From: JBBTSB01 sp964355775
GTDB lineage: Bacteria; Patescibacteriota; Minisyncoccia; 2-02-FULL-40-12; IGHO2-01-FULL-4-A
Assembly: GCA_964355775.1 (NCBI GenBank)
Contig: CAYHEP010000010.1
Location: forward strand, 1 to 26,618
Direction of reading: 5' to 3'
DNA: 26,618 nt
In this document: one piece after another, positions 14,858-22,159 of the stretch
Numbering within the stretch: position 1 is the first letter of the stretch
How the letters are laid out: the number at the start of each line of letters is the position of its first letter
The notes under the pieces: model-generated
Database searches by the model: none
What the model was told of the DNA's origin: nothing
The model's input: only the letters and a program-made list of their open reading frames with translations
Made by a program: the position numbers and the translations under genes

Positions 14858-14928
14858 AGCGGGATACCAGAATCGGACTGGCGTCTCTTGCTTGGGAAGC
14901 AAGCGTACTACCACTGTACTAATCCCGC
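14858..14928 (-). tRNA. tRNA-Gly, anticodon CCC
   Basis: 71 nt cloverleaf: acceptor GCGGGAT/ATCCCGC (7 perfect pairs), D stem GTAC/GTAC with G18-G19 in the loop AGTGGTA, anticodon stem CTTGC/GCAAG with loop TTCCCAA (anticodon CCC), 4 nt variable region AGAC, T stem GCCAG/CTGGT. Discriminator U73, as in bacterial tRNA-Gly. CCA is not encoded (CAAA follows), so a CCA-adding enzyme is needed. The T loop is TCCGATT, with C at position 55 where almost all tRNAs have U (pseudouridine). The first 10 nt overlap the end of the FtsB-like gene, which contributes its TAG stop. Confidence 0.9.
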
Positions 14929-15284
14929 ATGAGGTAATCCCACCATTGTTGCAAGTTTGATGTCGATTTGGCAAGTGTCTGATCGGAAGGAGTCGGGGTG
15001 CTGGCGGAACGATATACATATACCACATGCTCATCCGGTTTCTTGTAATTCAGCTTCAAACGGGCTTGCTGTTCAATATACGCATTGCTTTGAAAATACC
15101 CCGCTTGCTTTTCGAGCTCATCTTGCGCTTTCTGAAGCTCTGCAACCTTTTCATCCGCATGCCGGTATTCTCGTTTCGCAACAGATAATGTTTTCTCGCG
15201 CCGTACTATGCCGACTACAAGAACAACAAGCACAACAATACCTGTAAGCGTGATCAATTTTGATTTGAAAATATTTTGAAACAT
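14919..15284 (-). CDS. FtsB/DivIC-like septum formation protein
   Basis: 121 residues. A short cytoplasmic N-terminus (MFQNIFKSK), one membrane helix at ~10-27 (LITLTGIVVLVVLVVGIV), a coiled coil at ~28-65 rich in charged heptads (ADEKVAELQKAQDELEKQ), then the conserved segment NAYIEQQARLKLNYKKPDEHVVYV found in FtsB/DivIC, which brings FtsQ and FtsL together in the divisome. A ~30-residue Ser/Thr-rich tail ends in WWDYLMRD. The last codons and the TAG stop lie within the 5' end of tRNA-Gly, so mature tRNA release would cut the mRNA at its stop codon. The start overlaps a promoter for the divergent small gene at 15302. Confidence 0.78.
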   Translation of the reverse strand: MFQNIFKSKLITLTGIVVLVVLVVGIVRREKTLSVAKREYRHADEKVAELQKAQDELEKQAGYFQSNAYIEQQARLKLNYKKPDEHVVYVYRSASTPTPSDQTLAKSTSNLQQWWDYLMRD

Positions 15285-15292
15285 GTTAGAAT
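15265..15292 (+). promoter_or_regulatory. Promoter for the 33-residue membrane protein
   Basis: TTGAAA (15265-15270) and TAGAAT (15287-15292), 16 bases apart. The ATG at 15302 follows the predicted start by only 2-4 bases, so the transcript would be nearly leaderless. Confidence 0.45.
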
Positions 15293-15301
15293 AGAAAAAC
15301 T

Positions 15302-15403
15302 ATGATGGGCAACAAAACAAAGCGTATTTTTTCGATCATCGTCGCCGTGCTGGTTATCGGAGCCTCGCTCCTCTTCCTGCTGATTCCCATTCTGGGCGCA
15401 TAG
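15302..15403 (+). CDS. 33-residue single-pass membrane protein
   Basis: The ORF begins MMGNKTKRIFSIIVAVLVIG and ends LLIPILGA. A basic N-terminus (KTKR) is followed by about 22 hydrophobic residues and almost nothing else, giving an N-in single-span topology. It is divergent from the FtsB-like gene with 17 bases between starts and convergent with lepA, and has a plausible promoter directly upstream. I recall tiny membrane proteins like this in CPR genomes near division genes but know no function. There is no Shine-Dalgarno. The composition and promoter, rather than homology, support it. Confidence 0.5.
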   Translation: MMGNKTKRIFSIIVAVLVIGASLLFLLIPILGA

Positions 15404-15421
15404 CTCCAGTATACCGCAGAT

Positions 15422-17218
15422 CTATTTTTTCAGCATCTCCAAAAAAACCGTCTGGGGGATTTCCACCTTGCCTCTTCCGAGTTCCTTCATCTTCTTTTTG
15501 CCACGTTTTTGCTTGTCCAAAAGCTTGTTCTTACGCGTCACGTCTCCGCCGTACAGATATCCCGTGACGTCTTTGCGCATGGCTCTAATCGTCTCGCGGG
15601 CAATAATTTTGCCTCCGATAGCCGCCTGCAGTGACACGGCAAACCACTGCCTCGGGATGATGGTCTTGAGCTTTTCAACGATGCGTTTGCCCTCTTGGTA
15701 CGCAAGCTCCCGTGGGACAATCTTGGAAAATGGCTCTATTACATCCTCCGCTACCAAAATATCAAGACGTACCAGATCTGATGCTTGGTATCCTGCCGGT
15801 TCATAGCTCATCGAAGCATAGCCCGAACTGACGCTCTTGAGCCGATCATAAAAATCCGTAATAATCTCTCCCAGTGGCACTTGGTATTTCAAAATCACGA
15901 CTTCTTTTGTCAAATAATCGGTCGCAAGATACTGACTCCGATATTCTGTCATAAGCTTCATGAGTTGTCCCAAATAACTCGCCGGGCTTAGAATTTCCAG
16001 TTTTACCATCGGCTCTTCGAGCGTTTCCATGAGACTTGGATCGGGCAAAAGCGCCGCTGATCGAATTTTGACGATTGTCATTTGGGTTTTGAGCTTGACA
16101 TGGTATTCCACGGAAGGCGTCGAAATAATCAGCGCCAGCTTAAACTCTCTCCTCAACCGCTCGCTGATGATCTCCACATGGAGCATACCGAGAAATCCTA
16201 GTCGAAATCCGCGTCCCAGAGCCGGCGAAGACTCCAGTTCATAGAGGAGCGACGCATCCGTAAGCTTGAGCTTGCCCAATGCATCGCGCAAATTATCGTA
16301 TTCCTCTCCTTGTTCGGGATAAAAACTTGCAAAAACCACAGGACGAGGCTCTTTGTAGCCGGGCAGTGGTGTTTGGGCTTTGTCATTTGGATTTTGGATT
16401 TTTACAATGGTGTCTCCAACTCTGACATCACCAACGTCTTTTAATCCTGTAGCAATATACCCAATGTCGCCGGATGACAGTACGTCGCTTTTTTTTAGAC
16501 TTGGCGTAAAAATCCCAACCTCTACGACATCGGCGTTTACCTTGGATGCAAAAAGATTTATCTTGTCTCCCGCTTTGATCGAACCGCCAAAAACCCGCAC
16601 ATAGGCAAGTACGCCTTTGTAAATATCAAACGCGGAATCGAAGATTAGAGCCTGCGCATCCGGACTGCTTTTTGGCGGCGGAACTTGTGCAATGACCGCA
16701 TCAAGCACTTCTTCGACTCCTTTTCCGTCTTTCGCAGAAATTTTTAAAATATTCTCGGGCTCGATCGTGAGAATATTGGTAATTTCCTCCTCGACTTCCG
16801 CAACGCGAGCATTGGGCAGGTCAATTTTGTTGATAACCGGTATGATGACCAGTCCTTGCGCTTGTGCAAGATACAGATTGGCGAGCGTCTGCGCCTGAAC
16901 GCCTTTGGTCGCATCCACCAGCAAAATCGCACCTTCCACGGCAGCAAGTGAACGGGAAACCTCATACGTAAAGTCGACATGGCCCGGAGTATCTATGAGA
17001 TTCAGCTGATAGCTTATAGACGATAGCTTATAGCTCATTCGGACCGGTTGCAGTTTAATCGTGATTCCGCGTTCGCGCTCGAGCTCCATTGTATCCAAAA
17101 ACTGCTCCTGCATCTTGCGTTTTTCGACGGTACCGGTCAATTCCAAAAAACGATCCGCGAGGGTCGATTTTCCGTGATCAATATGGGCGATAATACAAAA
17201 ATTCCGAATGTTCGGCAC
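15422..17218 (-). CDS. lepA: Translation elongation factor 4 (LepA)
   Basis: 598 residues, the usual length. A ribosome-associated GTPase that acts on stalled or mispositioned elongation complexes. GTPase motifs: G1 AHIDHGKST (residues ~11-19), G2 RGITI, G3 DTPGH, G4 NKID, G5 SAKDG. The LepA-specific C-terminus is present (GYLYGGDVTRKNKLLDKQKR, GKKKMKELGRG). The start is a GTG at 17216-17218, three bases after the stop of the DUF4012 gene; VPNIRNFCIIAHIDHGKS fits the family start exactly. Two insertions come from short repeats: SYKLSSISYQL before NLIDTPGHVDF (17003-17037), where the family has a short loop, and KIQNPNDKAQTP in domain II. Both are surface loops, so the protein is probably functional. 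Confidence 0.95.
   Translation of the reverse strand: MPNIRNFCIIAHIDHGKSTLADRFLELTGTVEKRKMQEQFLDTMELERERGITIKLQPVRMSYKLSSISYQLNLIDTPGHVDFTYEVSRSLAAVEGAILLVDATKGVQAQTLANLYLAQAQGLVIIPVINKIDLPNARVAEVEEEITNILTIEPENILKISAKDGKGVEEVLDAVIAQVPPPKSSPDAQALIFDSAFDIYKGVLAYVRVFGGSIKAGDKINLFASKVNADVVEVGIFTPSLKKSDVLSSGDIGYIATGLKDVGDVRVGDTIVKIQNPNDKAQTPLPGYKEPRPVVFASFYPEQGEEYDNLRDALGKLKLTDASLLYELESSPALGRGFRLGFLGMLHVEIISERLRREFKLALIISTPSVEYHVKLKTQMTIVKIRSAALLPDPSLMETLEEPMVKLEILSPASYLGQLMKLMTEYRSQYLATDYLTKEVVILKYQVPLGEIITDFYDRLKSVSSGYASMSYEPAGYQASDLVRLDILVAEDVIEPFSKIVPRELAYQEGKRIVEKLKTIIPRQWFAVSLQAAIGGKIIARETIRAMRKDVTGYLYGGDVTRKNKLLDKQKRGKKKMKELGRGKVEIPQTVFLEMLKK
17003..17037. repeat. 7 bp repeat array in lepA (AGCTATA family)
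   Basis: On the coding strand the units are AGCTATA, AGCTATC, GTCTATA, AGCTATC, AGCTGAA in 7 bp register, translated as SYKLSSISYQL. The same unit family occurs in the GT4 at 4668-4702. Confidence 0.85.
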
Positions 17219-17221
17219 AAC

Positions 17222-19528
17222 CTAGTTAACCACAATATTCACCTTCCTGTCGAGAGAGAGATCAGAGTCGTAGACTGCAGACGTACCGGCAACACCGACG
17301 TGTATCATGTCATGTTCAGTACCGGATTGTTTTTGCCAGTAGAGGGTGTATCTCCCAGATGTAGATACGGGAACATGATACGTGACTGTAACCGAGCTTG
17401 TTTTGCGGGGCTTTGTGATCATCCAAAACCCAAACACCGTCTTTCCTGATTCCTCAAATACGTCCACGTCTTGCATGGGATGCGTCATTGTCTTGTTTAT
17501 ATCGGCAATATCTTCGTCTTCCTTGAAGCCAAGATCGGAATAATTCACGAGCGGTTTGTAGTTTGGATGTGAAATGCCGTCGATCTTGTCAATCACGGCT
17601 CCCTGCGTAACGTAAACTTTGACGTATGCCGGCAATTCTTTATTGTAAAAAGCATACTTGGAATCGCCGCCGTTGTGTGCGCGCGTAATCGTAAGCGCCC
17701 GCGACGTGCCGTCAACCGCAAGCTTCATTGAATTTGCCGTCACGGCGTCGGCTTTGCCTCCTTTTACATTTGAAAATGCAACCTGCAAATAATCGCCATC
17801 ATAAGATTTTATTTCTCCTCCGATCCCTTTCGCGATTGCTTCTTTTTCAAGACCACCATCTGCAAAATATGCCATGGCGTGTTTCTCCTGTCCCGCATCA
17901 AGCAATATACGCATCACGGAAAACCATCGGTCCTTGTCGAGTCCCGCAAGCGCGGAAAAAAACTTCGGCTGGAAATCCGTCACAATCTTTTTGGGTTGCG
18001 ATCGGTCGCCCTTTGTTTCAACTTCATCCTGTATTTCCGCCAAAAAATTGTCGGCACCGAGCGTCACGCGGTATTCAGGCACCTCAATGGGACCGGTGAT
18101 GGTCAGAAGCCGCGCGATGACCGTAGGCGTCACCGCAAACACTCCATCCAGCTTTGCTCCGCCGTCAAGGCTGTACATTTCCGAAATCTTTTTTGCCGTC
18201 GTGGGAAAATCCGCAAACCAATTCGCGTCCCGCATTCCCCAATTCGGCGTGATGTGCGCCAAAGGTGCGGGCGGAATGATATTCATCTTGATTTGCCCGT
18301 CAGGATTGTATATATCGTCAACCAATAGGTTTTTCAGCTCTCCTTTGTCAAATGAAATGATCGCATAGGTTCCCGGAAATCCGCCTGATGGACGACGTTC
18401 GCTGTTGTTTTCCAAAAGAACCATGTAGGTTCTCGGTGATTTGGGTCCCACGATCTTGAGCAATGAGTCGGAATACGCCACCGCAGTACCGATAAGTGCC
18501 TGAAAATCCGGAATTTTACGTTTAAAATCTGCAAAAAGACTGCGCTTGTCTTCGGGTATGGAATTTTGGTCTACCTTGTCCAAAAGCTCGTTCGCCTGCT
18601 TGATGCTGTCTTGGGCTGAAAGGAGCACGTCTTGAAAATCAGACAACGGTTTTGCCACGGATCCGCCTTGGCTATCAGTATGGAGCAATGAAAAGACATT
18701 TGTCTTGGACAGACTGTTGACGGCGCGAGACAAGTTTTCACCGGCTTTTGAAATATTCTTTCCGGCTTGCACCAAACGATTAGCGGATGAAACCGAACGA
18801 AAGCCCGGGAAATTACCGAACAACGAAAGAAATGACGCGCCAAATTTATTCAGCGTTCCCGAAGCATTGTTAAAATTATCGTATGCTGACTTAAAATTGT
18901 CCGCCGCTTTATCAAATTGCAATTCCTTGAGACTCGATTTTGCCACTTCAAGATCGGCAAGCGCATCGGTGCCGTTTTGGAGAATGCTTTGTTTTGCTCC
19001 GCCAGCACCGGACACCACATTCGCGACAGCAAATCCCCCCCCGGCAAGAAACATAATCAGAACGGCTATCAGGACGTGTTTTTTATTAAGTACTTTTTGC
19101 CGTGCGAGAGGTTTTTTTTTCTTCATCCGGTCCAACCACACCTCTACTTCACGGGCGGCTGGCGAAACACGCTCTGGCTGAACCCAAAACTGCTCCAACT
19201 GGGAAACTTCCTCTGCAATGGCTGGGGTCGGTTCTGCAACAGCTACTATGGCCTCTTGCGTATTCATTTCCGCAAGCGCAGTCTCAACTTCATGAGCAAT
19301 AATATCCTGATGAGTTGCTACTGGTTGATTGTCGATGAGCTGGTTGACAGCAGACTCTCTTGGCACGACCGGTTCCACGGGAGCGACCGCGAGTGTCGCT
19401 TGCGGTATTTTTTTGGGACGTAAATCAATCGCGTGGGAAAGATTTGATACTTTTTCAACATCAACAAGACCGGAAGCATCTTTCGGCTGTACGTCAAAAA
19501 GCGCCTTCAGGATATTTCGTTGCGGCAT
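17222..19528 (-). CDS. DUF4012 family membrane-anchored exported protein
   Basis: 768 residues. Residues 1-150 are a cytoplasmic, Pro/Val/Glu-rich low-complexity tail ending in a basic stretch (KKKKPLARQKVLNKK); 151-170 is one membrane helix (HVLIAVLIMFLAGGGFAVAN). Next comes an external helical region (~175-340) and the DUF4012 core with YMVLLENNSERRPSGGFPGT, WGMRDANWFADFPTTAKK and LDGVFAVTPTVIARLL. Family members occur beside glycan-export and glycosyltransferase genes in Gram-positives and CPR; the biochemical function is unknown, with a role in envelope polymer attachment or assembly a common guess. The start (ATG 19526-19528) overlaps the end of the upstream GT4 gene by 35 bases, and lepA follows after 3 bases, so the three are probably one transcript. 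Confidence 0.82.
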   Translation of the reverse strand: MPQRNILKALFDVQPKDASGLVDVEKVSNLSHAIDLRPKKIPQATLAVAPVEPVVPRESAVNQLIDNQPVATHQDIIAHEVETALAEMNTQEAIVAVAEPTPAIAEEVSQLEQFWVQPERVSPAAREVEVWLDRMKKKKPLARQKVLNKKHVLIAVLIMFLAGGGFAVANVVSGAGGAKQSILQNGTDALADLEVAKSSLKELQFDKAADNFKSAYDNFNNASGTLNKFGASFLSLFGNFPGFRSVSSANRLVQAGKNISKAGENLSRAVNSLSKTNVFSLLHTDSQGGSVAKPLSDFQDVLLSAQDSIKQANELLDKVDQNSIPEDKRSLFADFKRKIPDFQALIGTAVAYSDSLLKIVGPKSPRTYMVLLENNSERRPSGGFPGTYAIISFDKGELKNLLVDDIYNPDGQIKMNIIPPAPLAHITPNWGMRDANWFADFPTTAKKISEMYSLDGGAKLDGVFAVTPTVIARLLTITGPIEVPEYRVTLGADNFLAEIQDEVETKGDRSQPKKIVTDFQPKFFSALAGLDKDRWFSVMRILLDAGQEKHAMAYFADGGLEKEAIAKGIGGEIKSYDGDYLQVAFSNVKGGKADAVTANSMKLAVDGTSRALTITRAHNGGDSKYAFYNKELPAYVKVYVTQGAVIDKIDGISHPNYKPLVNYSDLGFKEDEDIADINKTMTHPMQDVDVFEESGKTVFGFWMITKPRKTSSVTVTYHVPVSTSGRYTLYWQKQSGTEHDMIHVGVAGTSAVYDSDLSLDRKVNIVVN

Positions 19529-20612
19529 CTTGTTTCATTATACACCGTGCAATGTTTTCTTGAAAGACTTTCTTGTCAAATTTCATGGCATGATTGCGAA
19601 TTGCCTGTGGATCAAATGTGATTTGTTCCAGTTTCCCTATTGCAAGACACAGATCAATCTCCGTCTGCTGATCAAAAAATACGCCCGTCTCGCCTTCTAC
19701 TATCGTCTCAAGCGCTCCTCCACCACGATAGGCAATCACCGGTCTGCCCGATGCTGCGGCCTCAAGCGGGACCAATCCAAAATCCTCTTCCTGCGGAAAT
19801 ACGATTGCTTTTGCACAACTATACAGTTTCGGCATTTTAAAATCAGAAACCAGCCCCAAGAATTCTATATGCTTGGATTTTGAGCTTTGGATTTTGAGCT
19901 TGCGAAGCATCTGTCCATCGCCTACGATTTTCAACGGCAACTCCATCGCACTGAAAGCTTTGACTGCCAAATCAAAACGCTTGTACCCCACCAGTCGTCC
20001 CACCATTAAATAGTAATCATCAACTTTGTCAGAGATATAGTATTTTGCCGTATCTACCGGCGGATAAATCAAGGTTGAACCTTGATTATAGTATTTCGTG
20101 ATGCGCTCTTGGACGAAACGCGAGATGCTGATGTATTCGTCCACGCGCAGTGACGCCTCTTTGTCCCACATACGCAAATAGGTGAGCGCGAGTGGCAAAA
20201 GCTTACGGATCGGCCACGGATAGCGGAACTCCGAAACGTAGCGATGGCTGTCGTCCCACAAAAATCGTGTGGGCGTGAGACAGTAATTGATGTGACGCGT
20301 ACTTGGCTTTGTAATTATGCCTTTAGCGAATGACGCTGATACCGATAGCACAGTATCAAACTCCGAAAAATCAAACTGCTCGATCGCCATCGGCATGAGT
20401 AGGGGAAACAGACGGTGGTGGCGCTTGGTAAAAGGAATTTTTTGCAAAAAGCTCGTGTGGATCTCCCGCCCCTTAAAAACCCCGCCGGTAGAGCGCTCAT
20501 CATAGACAAGCGTATAGATCGGCGCATCCGGGTACATCGCACAGAGCACCTCCAAAACCCGCTCCCCCCCGCCATATTGCGTCAAATAGTCGTGTACCAG
20601 GGCTAATCGCAT
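19494..20612 (-). CDS. Glycosyltransferase family 4 (mannosyltransferase-like)
   Basis: 372 residues from the ATG at 20610-20612. The start MRLALVHDYLTQYGGGERVL, the INYCLTPTRFLWD segment and the donor-site motifs (YPPVDTAKYY, YLMVGRLVGYKRFDLAVKAF, FPQEEDFGLVPLEAAASGRPVIAYRGGG) are those of the GT4 subgroup that includes WbaZ-type mannosyltransferases of lipid-linked O-antigen and exopolysaccharide. The insertion KIQSSKSK comes from a 14 bp tandem repeat (19872-19905) in a donor-domain loop. The first 57 bases plus 22 upstream bases are duplicated at 21167-21245 on the other side of the MNT-HEPN cassette. Confidence 0.88.
   Translation of the reverse strand: MRLALVHDYLTQYGGGERVLEVLCAMYPDAPIYTLVYDERSTGGVFKGREIHTSFLQKIPFTKRHHRLFPLLMPMAIEQFDFSEFDTVLSVSASFAKGIITKPSTRHINYCLTPTRFLWDDSHRYVSEFRYPWPIRKLLPLALTYLRMWDKEASLRVDEYISISRFVQERITKYYNQGSTLIYPPVDTAKYYISDKVDDYYLMVGRLVGYKRFDLAVKAFSAMELPLKIVGDGQMLRKLKIQSSKSKHIEFLGLVSDFKMPKLYSCAKAIVFPQEEDFGLVPLEAAASGRPVIAYRGGGALETIVEGETGVFFDQQTEIDLCLAIGKLEQITFDPQAIRNHAMKFDKKVFQENIARCIMKQDAATKYPEGAF
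19872..19905. repeat. 14 bp tandem repeat in the GT4 gene (two units)
   Basis: On the coding strand AGCTCAAAATCCAA is repeated exactly twice, then GC. The 14-mer splits into two 7-mers, AGCTCAA and AATCCAA, in line with the 7 bp units seen elsewhere in the window. Translated as KIQSSKSK. Confidence 0.85.
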
Positions 20613-20634
20613 AGTGGGGATATGCTAGCAGATT
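20556..20634. repeat. 79 bp direct repeat, copy A (5' end of the GT4 gene)
   Basis: Aligns without gaps to 21167-21245 with 9 mismatches (89% identity by hand alignment). It covers the first 19 codons and 22 bases upstream of the GT4 gene at 19494-20612. Confidence 0.9.
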
Positions 20635-20668
20635 GATATGGGAATACCAAATATGCTAGACTAATGGA

Positions 20669-20983
20669 GTGGATACAATAAACACATCTTCTATGGATTC
20701 GATCTTCTCCCGATATAATGTTACGTTCGCGGGTATTTTCGGTTCTCGTGTACGAAACGAAAATCGACCCGATAGTGATCTTGATGTGCTCGTTGATTTT
20801 CAAACTGATACCACGACCCTATTGGATCTCGTGCGTATGGAACGGGAACTATCCGATGCCGTTGGCGTGCACGTTGATCTTGTAACAGAGGAAGCATTAA
20901 GTCCGTATATACGGGATTCAGTGCTCCATGATTTGCGCATTGTTTATGGAAAAAGACCAGGCACTTCTCAAGCACATTCGTGA
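20669..20983 (+). CDS. MNT-type nucleotidyltransferase (antitoxin-like)
   Basis: 104 residues from a GTG at 20669; the ATG at 20693 is an alternative. The motif IFGSRVRNENRPDSDLDVLV is the GS-x10-D-x-D active site of minimal nucleotidyltransferases, with both metal-binding aspartates. Such proteins pair with HEPN toxins; in characterised HEPN-MNT systems the MNT protein neutralises its HEPN partner, sometimes by adding AMP. The adjacent HEPN gene begins at 20946 inside this gene, the normal overlap for such pairs, but is broken. The cassette lies between 79 bp direct repeats and is opposite in strand to its neighbours, which suggests acquisition. Confidence 0.85.
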   Translation: MDTINTSSMDSIFSRYNVTFAGIFGSRVRNENRPDSDLDVLVDFQTDTTTLLDLVRMERELSDAVGVHVDLVTEEALSPYIRDSVLHDLRIVYGKRPGTSQAHS

Positions 20984-21168
20984 CGCGATTGCCTTAATTA
21001 CAACGTACACGAGTGATTTTGATCGCGCAAAATTTCTACTTGCCGAACATAAACTCATACAAGATGGCGTGGTTCGTGAACTTGAAAGTTGTCTGGAATA
21101 CCGTGGAACGTGATCTGCCATTTCTCAAAAGTGTTGTAGATTCCATCCTCAAAGATCTTGGACAATAA
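20946..21168 (+). pseudogene. Internally deleted HEPN (DUF86) toxin gene
   Basis: Starting at the ATG at 20946 the first ~45 codons match DUF86/HEPN: MEKDQALLKHIRDAIALITT, then LIQDGVVRELE. Instead of the expected continuation with the R-x4-6-H ribonuclease motif, the frame runs into SCLEYRGT and stops at 21111. The family's C-terminus reappears in another frame: VWNTVERDLPFLKSVVDSIL, ending at the TAA at 21166. About 40 residues including the catalytic Arg/His segment are missing between ~21085 and 21090, and the deletion is not a multiple of three. The RNase would be inactive, leaving the MNT gene as an orphan antitoxin. Confidence 0.8.
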
Positions 21169-21245
21169 CCCGCTCCCCTCCGCCATATTGAGTCAAATAG
21201 TCGTGAACCAAGGCTAATCGCATAGTGCGGGAAGTCTAGCAGATT
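21167..21245 (-). pseudogene. 79 bp direct repeat, copy B: truncated GT4 5' end
   Basis: A duplicate of 20556-20634. The ATG at 21221-21223 starts MRLALVHDYLTQYGGGERV, identical to the first 19 residues of the GT4 at 19494-20612, then goes off into unrelated codons and stops within a few residues. The 9 differences from copy A are mostly silent or upstream of the ATG. Its inner edge coincides with the last bases of the HEPN remnant. Confidence 0.85.
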
Positions 21246-21266
21246 CGTCACAAAAAACAAAAGTGT

Positions 21267-21281
21267 CGAGGCCTTGCCTCG
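21267..21281 (-). terminator. Short terminator-like hairpin
   Basis: CGAGGC and GCCTCG form a 6 bp stem with a 3 nt loop; on the minus strand ACACTTTTGTTTTTTG follows. It is second in series after the hairpin at 21318-21343. Confidence 0.5.
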
Positions 21282-21317
21282 GTAAGTGCGAAAGTGTGGT
21301 GTAATGTGAAAACAAAA

Positions 21318-21343
21318 GCGGGGCTACGAATCGCCGGCCCCGC
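21318..21343 (-). terminator. Rho-independent terminator of the 21370-22023 gene
   Basis: Stem GCGGGGC/GCCCCGC with TTTTGTTTTCAC following on the minus strand, about 27 bases after the stop codon. Confidence 0.75.
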
Positions 21344-21369
21344 GCGGTTGAGTACGAAGTTCTCTTCTC

Positions 21370-22023
21370 TCATTGAACCCCGCCTTTCCCGGGGTAAGTA
21401 GGGTAGATCTGAATCGGAATTCGAAGAACTTGCTTGCCGTTGTACGTGCAAGAACTTCCGTCGGCGATGACCTTTACGTGATGCCAGCGAATCGTCACCG
21501 CGGTATATGGCGGCTGTAGTTTCCAGACGGCGCTTGCAAACTCGCGAGTCAGAGTCGCAACCGGCGGCATTCCGTGAGCGAGGGGCAACTCGATGCATCC
21601 CACCCGCATGCCACCAACGAAAGCCTGTGTTGTGACGGTGGCCATTTGATTGCCCCCGACCGTGACTTCAAAAGCTTGCGGACGCATTTCGCGGAGGAAC
21701 TCGAACGTGCCGAACCATCCGAGCGTCGCACCTACCAGCACGACTATCCATTTCCAGCGCTTCCTCGGTGAGATAGGCTTGTTCACATGTCTATCCCATC
21801 GAAAGCATCGCCAAAGGAAGACGTAAAGCATGCTTGTACCAATTCCCCAGAGCACCCACCCGGCTCCGTTCGGCGCGGTAGTAGGGCAGACGATTTCGCT
21901 CTCGCGGATGCGCTGCATGACCGCAAGAAGGAAAAAGCCAACCAGCGACAGGGCGAACGGGAAGAGGAAATCGGCCGGATCTCTGCGGAAGTACGTTCTG
22001 AGCTTGTCACTTAGCTTTTCCAC
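21370..22023 (-). CDS. Hypothetical membrane protein, GC-rich, three N-terminal helices
   Basis: 217 residues from a GTG at 22021-22023, preceded by a strong Shine-Dalgarno GAGGAGG with 5 bases spacing, which few other genes in this window have. Predicted helices at ~18-36 (FLFPFALSLVGFFLLAVM), ~52-70 (AGWVLWGIGTSMLYVFLW) and ~87-105 (WKWIVVLVGATLGWFGTFEF), then a ~110-residue soluble C-terminus with MATVTTQAFVGGMRVGCIEL and a final YNGKQVLRIPIQIYP. I recognise no family. GC is visibly higher than in the surrounding genes and it carries its own terminator, so it looks like a separate, possibly acquired unit. Confidence 0.6.
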   Translation of the reverse strand: MEKLSDKLRTYFRRDPADFLFPFALSLVGFFLLAVMQRIRESEIVCPTTAPNGAGWVLWGIGTSMLYVFLWRCFRWDRHVNKPISPRKRWKWIVVLVGATLGWFGTFEFLREMRPQAFEVTVGGNQMATVTTQAFVGGMRVGCIELPLAHGMPPVATLTREFASAVWKLQPPYTAVTIRWHHVKVIADGSSCTYNGKQVLRIPIQIYPTYPGKGGVQ

Positions 22024-22056
22024 TGAACCTCCTCGTGGGTGTGCGACGGCGCTAGA

Positions 22057-22080
22057 GCCACCTCGGGGATTCGAGGTGGC
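22057..22080. other. Inverted repeat upstream of the GC-rich gene
   Basis: GCCACCTCG and CGAGGTGGC form a perfect 9 bp stem with a 6 nt loop, 34 bases before the GTG at 22023. No T-run is present on either strand, so it may be leader structure or a regulatory site. Confidence 0.5.
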
Positions 22081-22125
22081 TTGGCCGGCAACACGGTACG
22101 CTCAATATAAAAGTCTGTCAAGAGC

Positions 22126-22150
22126 ACTCCCCCTTATAGTAAGGGGGAGT
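22126..22150 (-). terminator. Hairpin after the GAF gene
   Basis: ACTCCCCCTTA and TAAGGGGGAGT form a perfect 11 bp stem with a 3 nt loop, 10 bases after the stop of the gene at 22160. The U-run on the minus strand is weak, so it may be a processing or stability hairpin. Confidence 0.5.
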
Positions 22151-22159
22151 CGGAGGGGG

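Noticed and set aside
14789..15034. An 81-residue minus-strand ORF through the tRNA
   Set aside because: It runs over the tRNA-Gly, the palindrome and the FtsB-like gene in another frame; a shadow.
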